34,173 nt of DNA from an uncultured beta proteobacterium (GTDB lineage: Bacteria > Pseudomonadota > Gammaproteobacteria > Burkholderiales > Burkholderiaceae_B), in the NCBI GenBank assembly GCA_903821335.1, contig CAIJKV010000084.1:1-34173 (forward strand). Direction: 5' to 3'. This document shows, in pieces, positions 27,079 to 34,173 of the stretch (positions are counted from its first letter, which is position 1; each line of letters opens with the position of its first letter). The notes beneath the pieces were generated by a model. The model did no database searches. It was not told the origin of the DNA and was given only the letters and a program-made list of their open reading frames with translations. Made by a program: the position numbers and the translations under genes.

Positions 27079-27143
27079 GGGCTGCCTCTGTATGATAAGA
27101 ATGGTTTGAAGCCTGTTCGCATGACTGTTTTTTGGCCAGACGA

Positions 27144-28352
27144 TCAGAATTTGTGCCGGATGCCAACCCCGATGGTGGCGGACGTCAGTCCGTCAATCAG
27201 GGCGTAGTTCGTCCCATAGGCTGAATACGCATAAAAGTTGGTGCGCTTGGTAAAGTTATACGTATAGCCAAGACTGAATACGCTCTGTGTCGCGATTGCA
27301 AACGCGGAATTTGCCTGCATGGAACCAGACGGCGCGACCATATGCCAGATGCCAAACACTTGGCTGACGTCACTGGCTGGAAAGATAAAGCCCACCTGAT
27401 AGGAATTGACCGACACGTTACTGTCAAAGATGAAGCTGGTGTTCTTGCCTTTGCTGTCAAACGAAATGGTGTCAAGATTTTCAGTCGGTTCAAGTGGGTT
27501 AAACCAGCCATTCCTGGTTTGCCCGTAGGCTGCGGAAAGCTTGAAACCACCAAAATCATACATGCCACCAACAATCCATGACGTGGCGTTCGCGACCTGA
27601 TTGTCTGCGGTCGCCATGTTGGGCATGAACACTTCATAGGCTGCCGCCAGATAAGTGGGCCCCTTGCTATAGAGCACCCCGGCCGTCACCGCGCGCAAGT
27701 TGTCGCCCGTCGTAAAGTTATAGTTCGCGCTTTCGCCTGGCGTGACGGGCAGATTTCCGTTTTGTGTATAAATTGAATGCATCTGGGTCGAGAATGCGTA
27801 CCCGACCCCCGCCTTGAACCCCAGCAGGCTTGCGGTTTCAAGCTTGACCATATTGCTGAGCCGTTCGATGCCCCCTGAACCGTACGACCCCCCCATGGTC
27901 GCGCGCGCGAAGTCTCCCGCGCCAAACGGGCTGAGCACCCCCGCATAGTCATACGAAAAATTATATTGCCGACCAAAACGCAGGTAGCCGAGCGATGCGG
28001 ACTGCAGGCCAAGCCATGCCTGACGGCCGAATAGCCTTTTCCCCTGACTCAGTTTGCCATCTCCGGACTCAAAGCCATTTTCCAGCACGAAACTGGCCTG
28101 GACGCCACCGCCCAGGTCTTCGCCGCCGCGCAGGCCAATTCGACTCCCAGACTGTCCGCCACTGACCAGTCCAAATTTCGAATCGCCGGAATAGGTGCCA
28201 GCCCTGTTGGGTGAGTTCGTCTGGAACGACACGCCCATGTCGACCAAACCGTACAACACCACCGAGGTCTCGGCGTGTGCCGGCGCCGCTTCCAGCGAGA
28301 CCATGCACACAAGGATCGTTTGCCCGATCCGCCATAGAGGCTTCAATTTCAT
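27144..28352 (-). CDS. Gram-negative porin (Porin_4/OmpC-like, Burkholderiales type)
   Basis: The 402-residue product is an outer-membrane trimeric porin allowing diffusion of small hydrophilic solutes. From ATG 28352 (AAGGGAAG upstream) there is a signal peptide ending AHA at 27, then the typical start SVVLYGLVDMGVSF, the early loop SRIGLRGGEDLGGGV and FGRQAWLGL stretches with FGRQYNFSYD, alternating aromatic beta strands, and the C-terminal RHKF ending in Phe, the signal for outer-membrane assembly by BamA. The size fits a 16-strand barrel. A reading from 28418 adds 22 residues before the signal and is rejected. It is divergent from the adenylation-acyltransferase gene with about 200 bp between. 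Confidence 0.93.
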   Translation of the reverse strand: MKLKPLWRIGQTILVCMVSLEAAPAHAETSVVLYGLVDMGVSFQTNSPNRAGTYSGDSKFGLVSGGQSGSRIGLRGGEDLGGGVQASFVLENGFESGDGKLSQGKRLFGRQAWLGLQSASLGYLRFGRQYNFSYDYAGVLSPFGAGDFARATMGGSYGSGGIERLSNMVKLETASLLGFKAGVGYAFSTQMHSIYTQNGNLPVTPGESANYNFTTGDNLRAVTAGVLYSKGPTYLAAAYEVFMPNMATADNQVANATSWIVGGMYDFGGFKLSAAYGQTRNGWFNPLEPTENLDTISFDSKGKNTSFIFDSNVSVNSYQVGFIFPASDVSQVFGIWHMVAPSGSMQANSAFAIATQSVFSLGYTYNFTKRTNFYAYSAYGTNYALIDGLTSATIGVGIRHKF

Positions 28353-28552
28353 TGCTTCCCTTGCCGACATACACAACAGTGGGATGGTATGCGCCACGCT
28401 TGTGCCCCGTCCAGTCATGCAACCCTGCGCACGGGCAAAATTAACTAAAACGAGACCTTAAGTTATCCTGAATTAAAGGATTCCGTGGTGGTGCCACCCC
28501 GGTAAATAGCGAACCCTGTACACTGAATTCGTCCTCGATCTGTTCAACATCC

Positions 28553-31336
28553 ATGCCTGCCGACATCCAGACGTTGCCCACCCACCCTGCTCTGGGTGAA
28601 TGCCTGCCCTCTCCGGGTGCACCGCTGGGCAAGATGCGGCACAGCAGCAAGATCCATGACCGGTTTGTGATAGTCGCCAGGCTACACCCAGAAGCCGTTG
28701 CGCTCACCAGTTCACGAGACACCTACACATACGGTGAGCTTGACACACTGAGCAACGCGCTCGCGTCACGGTTGCAACACATGGCCGGCGGCCACTCCGG
28801 TCCCGTGGCGATCTACGGCAAACGCTCAGGCAAGCTGATCATCTCGATGCTGGCATGTTCCCGCGCCGGGCTGACCTTTGCAGTGCTCGATAGCGCCTAC
28901 CCGTCAGTGCGACTGGTGTCCCAGATCGACATCATCCAACCCTCCATTATCCTGGCCGTTGATACCTCCGACCATGACCTGGACAGCGCGCTGGGCCTCA
29001 ACGACGATCCGCGGCTGCTCTTTGTAGACGACGTACTCCTTGCAACGTTGCGGGAAGAACGCCCCGTCACGGTCACACCAGTCGAAAACATGACTGCCTA
29101 CCTGCTCTTCACGTCCGGGACGACGGGCCAGCCCAAGTGCATCAGCCATAGCCACACCCCGCTGATCCACTTCGTGGCGTTTTATGAAAATACCTTCGCC
29201 CCAACGCCGGCAGATCACTTCTCAGTATTGTCTGGCCTGGGGCACGACCCTGTCATGCGCGACATTTTCGTGCCGTTGTCCATCGGTGCAAGCCTGTGCA
29301 TCCCACAGCAGGGAAAAATTGCAGATCCACTTAAGCTTTTTAGCTGGATCCAGTCAGAGAAAATTTCGTATTTGCATGCCACGCCGCAGCTCCTGAAACT
29401 GCTCTGCGCCGGGGCAAGAGGGCGGTCTCTGCCAGCGCTACGTTATATTTTTTCAGGTGGCGATGCGCTAGGCATCGCCATTGTCCACGAGGTTCGTGAC
29501 CTTGCGCCACATTGCCAGGTCGTTAATTTTTATGGCAGCACAGAAACCCCTCAGGCGGTGGCCTATCACGTTGTGACTGATCGGGATGAAACGTTCATCC
29601 CGATCGGCAAAGGCATCGCCGACACGCAACTGCTTGTCCTGACTGATGACTATACGCAGGCCCTGGCAGGAGAGATTGGCCAGATCGCGGTCCGTACACA
29701 CTTCCTGTCAGAAGGCTACCTCGGGGACGCATCCCTGACCGCCGAGAAGTTCATCATCTCGCCCTTTACACAAGAGCCAGACGACCTGATCTACCTGACC
29801 GGTGATTACGGCTGTTATCGCGAGGACGGTGCGGTGATCGTTCGCGGGCGACTGGACGATCAGGTCAAGATTCGCGGCTACCGTGTGGAAACCAGTGAGA
29901 TCTGCCATATTCTTGAAAAGCAGCCTGGCCTGAACGGTTGCCTGGTTCTCGCCCAGGCCCAGCCCACTGGAGAACAAACGCTCATCGCGTACCTGGTTGC
30001 CCCCACGGACAATCTTGCCTCGATCGACGACTTAAAGTCTGCAATCGCGGCGTCGCTACCCGCTTACATGATGCCCAGCAAATTTATCTGGATCAGTGCG
30101 TTTCCCTTGCTGCCAAACGGAAAGATCGACAGGACCAGACTGGCCGCGATGGCGACAGACAATGCGCCACTGGCACGCACCGAAGACATCCCGTTCCAGA
30201 GGGCAAGCGACCGGGAAATGATCGAAGCGTTCCAGGACATTTTTGGCGTTCACTCGATTGACAAGTCAAAATCCTTTAACGAACTGGGCGGTGATTCCCT
30301 ATCCTTCATCCATGCATCGATGTCCGTTGAAAAAGCCCTGGGCTCACTTCCTGAGGACTGGCAGAACATCTCGATCAGTGACTTGCTCAAACATCGACGC
30401 ACCAGCAATGCAAGAAGCTACAGCATCAGCACCTCAGTGATCATGCGTGCGGTATCGATCTGCCTCATTGTGGTGTCGCATTTTTCGGGCTTCGGGGTCT
30501 TCGGAGATATCAACAGCACCGCAGTCCTGTTCGCGCTCGCAGGCTGGAGCTTTGCAAACTACCAGCTTGATTCGATTTTAAAAACCGGAAGCGTCAAACC
30601 CCTTTTATTGACCGCGCTCGGCGTGGCGGTGCCAACCATCGTTTACTCGCTTATGTTCGAGCTATATAAAGGCAAGGTGTATTGGCAGTCCTTACTGCTG
30701 ATCACCAACTTCTTTGATCCGAATTTCGCGGACTTTTTCAACTTCTGGTTTCTCGAAGTCCTGGTGCAGATTTTCCTGCTCCTGGCGATCTTGTTCAGTA
30801 TCAAACCGGTGCGAGACCTGGCGCTAAAAAACACGTTTGCCTTTTCTATCTTCGCGACCATTGCGTCGCGCGTCGTGGCAGAGGCGATCGAGCTGTTCTG
30901 GAATGTCGAAGCACTGGAATTCCGCCTGCCACAAGAAAAGATTACGGTTGTATTTCTTGGGATGGCACTGGCACTTGCCAGCACGACTCGACGCAAAATC
31001 ATCGCCATCGCAGTTCTTGCGCTGCTGGAACTGGATGGCCAACTCGGCCTGTATCCTTTCGGGGCCATCCTGTTCATGCTGATTGTTGTCAGAGTGCCGC
31101 TACCCGTCTGGCTAGCCCATGCAGTGAATCTTGTTGCGGTGTCGTCTCTGTTCATCTACCTGACACACATTCAATTCAAACTTGCGCTGGTCAAGACACC
31201 GCTGGGTGACTACCTTTGGGCGATTACGGCGCTCTCTGTGGTGGGTGGCGTGCTGGTCTGGAAAATCTGGAGTCTTGTCTGGCCGCGTTTTACCCACTGG
31301 CTCAATAGTCAGGGCAAGGCACCCACACAGCCGTAA
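28553..31336 (+). CDS. NRPS-like adenylation-carrier protein fused to an acyltransferase-3-like membrane domain
   Basis: The 927-residue product has three parts. Residues about 30-530 are an amino-acid-type adenylation domain: A3 LLFTSGTTGQPK (184-195), A4-like GHDPVMRDIF with Asp232 in the place of the amino-group-binding aspartate, A5 NFYGSTET (325-332), A7 YLTGDYG (414-420), A8 GRLDDQVKIRGYRVE (432-446) and A10 PNGKIDR with Lys524. Residues about 550-615 are a carrier domain with GGDSLSF and Ser582, the phosphopantetheine site. Residues about 625-910 are polytopic, with nine to ten hydrophobic segments; the first has R632-x10-H643, as in acyltransferase-3 proteins, followed by VLFALAGWSFA like their FFxLSGF. 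It would activate an amino acid, hold it as a thioester and pass it through the membrane to an envelope acceptor. No condensation or thioesterase domain is present. Substrate and acceptor are unknown. An ATG at 28634 is an alternative start. Confidence 0.87.
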   Translation: MPADIQTLPTHPALGECLPSPGAPLGKMRHSSKIHDRFVIVARLHPEAVALTSSRDTYTYGELDTLSNALASRLQHMAGGHSGPVAIYGKRSGKLIISMLACSRAGLTFAVLDSAYPSVRLVSQIDIIQPSIILAVDTSDHDLDSALGLNDDPRLLFVDDVLLATLREERPVTVTPVENMTAYLLFTSGTTGQPKCISHSHTPLIHFVAFYENTFAPTPADHFSVLSGLGHDPVMRDIFVPLSIGASLCIPQQGKIADPLKLFSWIQSEKISYLHATPQLLKLLCAGARGRSLPALRYIFSGGDALGIAIVHEVRDLAPHCQVVNFYGSTETPQAVAYHVVTDRDETFIPIGKGIADTQLLVLTDDYTQALAGEIGQIAVRTHFLSEGYLGDASLTAEKFIISPFTQEPDDLIYLTGDYGCYREDGAVIVRGRLDDQVKIRGYRVETSEICHILEKQPGLNGCLVLAQAQPTGEQTLIAYLVAPTDNLASIDDLKSAIAASLPAYMMPSKFIWISAFPLLPNGKIDRTRLAAMATDNAPLARTEDIPFQRASDREMIEAFQDIFGVHSIDKSKSFNELGGDSLSFIHASMSVEKALGSLPEDWQNISISDLLKHRRTSNARSYSISTSVIMRAVSICLIVVSHFSGFGVFGDINSTAVLFALAGWSFANYQLDSILKTGSVKPLLLTALGVAVPTIVYSLMFELYKGKVYWQSLLLITNFFDPNFADFFNFWFLEVLVQIFLLLAILFSIKPVRDLALKNTFAFSIFATIASRVVAEAIELFWNVEALEFRLPQEKITVVFLGMALALASTTRRKIIAIAVLALLELDGQLGLYPFGAILFMLIVVRVPLPVWLAHAVNLVAVSSLFIYLTHIQFKLALVKTPLGDYLWAITALSVVGGVLVWKIWSLVWPRFTHWLNSQGKAPTQP

Positions 31337-31347
31337 AGGCAGTCACG

Positions 31348-32151
31348 TTACGTTGACGCTTTTCGGCGAGCCGCCTTCTTGTCCATGAAGTCTTTGACGA
31401 TCACGGCATGTTCGTCGGTCTTGTGGATGATGGCCTGGTAAGCCGCAGACAACTCCAGCAGATTGGCCAGCGACGATTGCTGGCCCTCGCGCAACAAGCG
31501 TTTGGTCATGCGAACGGCTGGCGCAGAGTTGACCGCCATCTTGCGTGCCAGGGTTTGCGCGGTCAACAGCAGGTCGGCTGCAGGGACGACGCGCGACACC
31601 ATTCCCCAGTCGAGCGCCGTGGCGGCGTCAATGGCCTCGCCTGTAAAGGACATTTCGGCAGCGCGCGCCATGCCGATCACGCGCGGCAAGAACCAGGCGC
31701 CACCATCGCCCGGAACGATGCCAACCTTGACAAAACTTTCAGCGAATGTGGCGGTGTCAGAGGCAATACGCAGATCACACATGCAGGCCAGGTCACACCC
31801 CGCGCCAATCGCGGGGCCGTTGACGGCCGCGATCGTCGGCACCTCAATCTGGTGAATGGCCAGTGGCAATCGCTGAATACCGTGGCGGTATTCCTGGCGC
31901 AGCACCGCGCTGTTGAACTCAGGACCAATCTGGCGCTGCATTTCGTCGATTTTCCCGCCAGACGAAAAAATCGGACCCGTCGCGGTAATGATGACGGCCC
32001 GCACGCAAGGATCGTGTTCGATTCGGTCGCAAGCATCGAGCATGGCCTGGACCAGACCTGTGCCTGTCAGGGCGTTGCGTGTTTCAGGGTGATTCAGTGT
32101 CAGTGTGACCACACCCAAATCGTCTTGTTCGTATTGCAGAATTGAAGTCAT
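31348..32151 (-). CDS. Enoyl-CoA hydratase/isomerase (crotonase) family protein
   Basis: The 267-residue product is a crotonase-fold protein acting on acyl-CoA thioesters. Present are the oxyanion-hole stretches FSSGGKID (62-69) and GPAIGAGCDLACMCD (112-126), the VGIVPGDGGAWFLPR segment (143-157) and a normal C-terminal helix. The two glutamates of classical hydratases (rat Glu144 and Glu164) correspond to Asp120 and Phe140, so classical hydration is doubtful; PaaG-like isomerases also lack one or both. It lies 86 bp behind the tautomerase gene on the same strand and probably shares its transcript. AGGA lies very close to ATG 32151. It is convergent with the adenylation-acyltransferase gene with 11 bp between. 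Confidence 0.88.
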   Translation of the reverse strand: MTSILQYEQDDLGVVTLTLNHPETRNALTGTGLVQAMLDACDRIEHDPCVRAVIITATGPIFSSGGKIDEMQRQIGPEFNSAVLRQEYRHGIQRLPLAIHQIEVPTIAAVNGPAIGAGCDLACMCDLRIASDTATFAESFVKVGIVPGDGGAWFLPRVIGMARAAEMSFTGEAIDAATALDWGMVSRVVPAADLLLTAQTLARKMAVNSAPAVRMTKRLLREGQQSSLANLLELSAAYQAIIHKTDEHAVIVKDFMDKKAARRKAST

Positions 32152-32237
32152 TTCCTAAGGATATCCATTGAACACTTGGGGATAAAAATTTATAGAACAG
32201 ACGGTTTGAAGGTCGCTATCGAACTTGCCTGATCGGC

Positions 32238-32612
32238 CTAACGACCCGAGGCCAACGCCGTCCTGCCGCCCGCCACCCCCATATCGGCCTTGGGAATATC
32301 GTGAAGGATGACGCGTACATGCTGTGTCGATATGCCGGTAGCCTGTTCGACCGACTCGGCAATCGCCGCGATCAGTGCCGCCTTGAGGTCATCACTGCGT
32401 CCCGTGATCAACGCTGCGGAGACCACCACCATCTCCTGTCCGATTTCACCCGCCACGATGACGTGATCGCGTGGAATTTCCAGCAGGGCGATGCGAACCG
32501 ATGCGAGCGGGGCGTTGACACTATCGACGACGGCCTGAGTCATTTTCTTGAGCAATGCTGTTTTTTGTGTGGCGCTGCAGCCCTGCGTGATTTGAACGTT
32601 TAGTATCGGCAT
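32238..32612 (-). CDS. Tandem-fused 4-oxalocrotonate tautomerase-like protein
   Basis: 4-Oxalocrotonate tautomerases use an N-terminal proline (Pro1 after Met removal) as a general base in keto-enol isomerisation. The 124-residue product begins MPILNVQITQG, so Pro is in place, and is about twice the usual 60 residues. The second half, from MVVVSAALITGRSDDLKAAL to VRVILHDIPKADMGVAGG, repeats the first half's pattern of strand, helix, VRI(A/V)ILHDIP-like strand (first half VRIALLEIPRDHVIVAG). The second copy has no Pro at its start. It is upstream of the crotonase gene, which may process the product. Substrate unknown. Confidence 0.85.
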   Translation of the reverse strand: MPILNVQITQGCSATQKTALLKKMTQAVVDSVNAPLASVRIALLEIPRDHVIVAGEIGQEMVVVSAALITGRSDDLKAALIAAIAESVEQATGISTQHVRVILHDIPKADMGVAGGRTALASGR

Positions 32613-32692
32613 GGTGTGCTATCTTCCAAGAATCTGTCCAGGCGCCGGAATGGCTCCCTCCCAGCATTGATTTATAAACCAAGTTCTCGCCC

Positions 32693-33088
32693 TTGTCCTC
32701 TCATCCATCTCCGTATAAAAGCAAAGGCGGCTTTAGCCGTGTGATTGCTGCCGCGCGCTATTCCTGGCAAGGGCTGTGGGCCGCCATCCGCTATGAGGCC
32801 GCGTTCCGGCAAGAACTGATGCTGGCAGTGGTCCTGGTGCCTGCTGCACTCTGGCTTGGGCAGAACGCCGGGCAAGTCATCGTGCTGATCGGTTCGCTTG
32901 TCATCGTGCTGATTGTGGAACTGATCAACTCGGCGATCGAAGCCGTCGCCGATGCGATATCCCTGGAGCACAATCTCCTGATCGGACGCGCAAAAGACCT
33001 GGGCAGTGCCTCAGTGATGCTGTCGCTGTTGCTCGCGCTGGCGGTCTGGGTCGCCCTGCTGGTCAACCGCTGGTACCCGATTCTCTAA
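32693..33088 (+). CDS. dgkA: Diacylglycerol kinase DgkA
   Basis: DgkA is a small inner-membrane kinase that phosphorylates diacylglycerol to phosphatidate, recycling lipid from membrane-derived oligosaccharide synthesis. The 131-residue product has an N-terminal amphipathic helix GGFSRVIAAARYSWQGL, like E. coli TGFTRIIKAAGYSWKGL, three transmembrane segments at about 42-56, 62-78 and 103-125, and the active-site ELINSAIEAVAD with Glu76, Asn79 and Glu83 (E. coli 69, 72, 76). The start is a TTG at 32693, since an in-frame stop lies just upstream and no ATG precedes the conserved helix. It is divergent from the tautomerase gene and 26 bp before pyrF. Confidence 0.93.
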   Translation: MSSHPSPYKSKGGFSRVIAAARYSWQGLWAAIRYEAAFRQELMLAVVLVPAALWLGQNAGQVIVLIGSLVIVLIVELINSAIEAVADAISLEHNLLIGRAKDLGSASVMLSLLLALAVWVALLVNRWYPIL

Positions 33089-33114
33089 CCTCTGCACCGT
33101 CGAACTGATTCCAA

Positions 33115-33936
33115 ATGTTATTTACAGAAAAACTCAACACCGCCTGGGCAAACTCGCAATCACTGCTGATGGTGGGACTGGATCCTGATTGCACACGCCT
33201 GCCGGCCGACCTCAAGGACCAGCCAGACGCGATCTTCCGGTTCTGTCGCCAGATCGTTGACGCGACCGCACCCTATGTCTGTGGTTTCAAGCCTCAAATC
33301 GCCTATTTCGCGGCGGCGCGGGCAGAAGGCCAACTCGAAGACCTGTGCGCCTACATGCGCGAAACCTACCCGCACCTGCCCATCATGCTGGACGCCAAGC
33401 GCGGCGACATCGGCGCCACCGCGACCCAGTATGCGCAGGAAGTCTTTGGCCGCTACGGTGCAGACGCCGTGACCGTCAGTCCTTATCTGGGTGGTGACTC
33501 GGTTCAGCCGTACCTTGAATGGGGGGACCGTGGCGTGATCGTGCTCTGCCGCACCTCCAATCCCGGCGGCTCGGACCTGCAGTTCCTGGAAACGGATGGT
33601 GTGCCACTGTATTTGCGCGTGGCCGATCTTGTCGCGAATAAATGGAACACGAACGGGCAATGTGGTCTGGTCGTGGGTGCGACCTTCCCGAACGAACTGG
33701 CTGCCGTGCGCCGCGCAGTCGGGGACAACATCCCGTTGCTGGTACCTGGCATCGGTGCGCAAGGTGGCGATATCGCCGCGACGTGCGCCGCCGGTTGCAA
33801 CGCGCTGGGGACCGGAATGATGATCAATTCGTCACGCGCTATTTTGTATGCCCAGGGCGCGGGGCACTGGACTGAAGCCGCCGCAGCCGTCGCCAGGGAA
33901 ACGCGCGACGCCATCAACGCGCACCGTCACGCCTAG
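33115..33936 (+). CDS. pyrF: Orotidine 5'-phosphate decarboxylase PyrF (type 2)
   Basis: PyrF converts OMP to UMP, the last step of pyrimidine synthesis. The 273-residue product is the longer type 2 form found in many betaproteobacteria and actinobacteria. The catalytic signature [16 protein letters not shown] lies at 92-107, with Asp93, Lys95 and Asp98; the TIM-barrel phosphate-binding end reads [11 protein letters not shown] near 208-218 and a later NSSRAI stretch. The N-terminal [14 protein letters not shown] fits the family. It follows dgkA by 26 bp; a weak Shine-Dalgarno precedes ATG 33115. It is convergent with the partial pncC gene. Confidence 0.95.
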   Translation: MLFTEKLNTAWANSQSLLMVGLDPDCTRLPADLKDQPDAIFRFCRQIVDATAPYVCGFKPQIAYFAAARAEGQLEDLCAYMRETYPHLPIMLDAKRGDIGATATQYAQEVFGRYGADAVTVSPYLGGDSVQPYLEWGDRGVIVLCRTSNPGGSDLQFLETDGVPLYLRVADLVANKWNTNGQCGLVVGATFPNELAAVRRAVGDNIPLLVPGIGAQGGDIAATCAAGCNALGTGMMINSSRAILYAQGAGHWTEAAAAVARETRDAINAHRHA

Positions 33937-34007
33937 GCACGCAGTCGGGCACGCATCGGGGCAAGCTCAGGCCGGGCTGTGCCGTTCGGGAAAACGTGTT
34001 TGCGCAC

Positions 34008-34173
34008 TCAACCCTGGCTCAGCCAGTCGCAGGCAGACGCCAGTGCGAAGTTCACCGCGGCTTGGCGCACTGCCTGGCGATCTCCTTGGAATACCTTCGA
34101 AGTCGCACAGACGATCAGGTCGTCGGACGTGCGCTGCGCAAATCCAAACCAGACCAGACCGACCGGCTTGGTA
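34008..34173 (-). CDS. pncC: Nicotinamide-nucleotide amidohydrolase PncC/CinA C-terminal domain, partial (3' end)
   Basis: The last 54 codons of a minus-strand gene are visible; the rest lies beyond the window's right edge. The translated end opens TKPVGLVWFGFA and contains VFQGDRQAVRQAAVNFAL, ending in a Gln-Gly stop. This matches the C-terminus of CinA/PncC proteins, where EKPVGTVWFA and GDRxxVRxxA are typical. PncC deamidates nicotinamide mononucleotide in NAD recycling. The 3' end is convergent with pyrF, with 71 bp of intergenic sequence. Whether it is a stand-alone PncC or a full CinA cannot be seen. Confidence 0.82.
   Translation of the reverse strand, partial: TKPVGLVWFGFAQRTSDDLIVCATSKVFQGDRQAVRQAAVNFALASACDWLSQG

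Overview
The window looks like chromosomal DNA of a betaproteobacterium of the Burkholderiales, most likely near the Alcaligenaceae (Bordetella/Achromobacter-like). The grounds are the ybgC-tolQRAB-pal-cpoB block downstream of proS, a Porin_4-type porin, a TctA/TctB transporter, 6S RNA directly behind zapA, a CIRCE-controlled groESL operon and SlyX ending in PPHY. The placement is inference from protein style and gene order, not from a search.

Layout. 1-300: leader and promoter of an rRNA operon that runs leftward out of the window. 509-3176: leftward group ilvD, small cytochrome c, msrA. 3258-5849: lgt convergent with a SIMPL-domain protein, then a leftward group of a coiled-coil protein, zapA and 6S RNA (ssrS) closed by a strong terminator. 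6262-9151: tctB, tctA and a beta-hydroxyacid dehydrogenase with a terminator; no TctC binding protein is present. 9232-9810: rppH, divergent from proS (9897). 9897-17024: proS, ybgC, tolQ, tolR, tolA, tolB, pal, cpoB, the envelope constriction and outer-membrane integrity machine, ending in a terminator.

17118-24500 is an accessory metabolic island: an EamA exporter divergent from an XRE-cupin regulator, an amino-acid-type ABC importer (binding protein, permease, ATPase), an FAD amine/amino-acid oxidase, a GhrA-like 2-ketoacid reductase, and a convergent LDH2-family dehydrogenase. Together they suggest import of an amino compound, oxidative deamination and reduction of the keto product; the substrate cannot be read from the sequence. 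24699-27078: groEL, groES (CIRCE plus an overlapping sigma32/sigma70-like promoter) and slyX, leftward.

27144-34173: a porin, a divergent 927-residue protein that joins an amino-acid adenylation domain, a carrier domain and a polytopic acyltransferase-3-like membrane domain (the most unusual gene here), a leftward crotonase with both usual catalytic glutamates replaced, a tandem-fused 4-oxalocrotonate tautomerase, dgkA, pyrF, and the truncated 3' end of pncC/cinA at the right edge. I saw no insertion sequence, phage gene, CRISPR array or tRNA gene.
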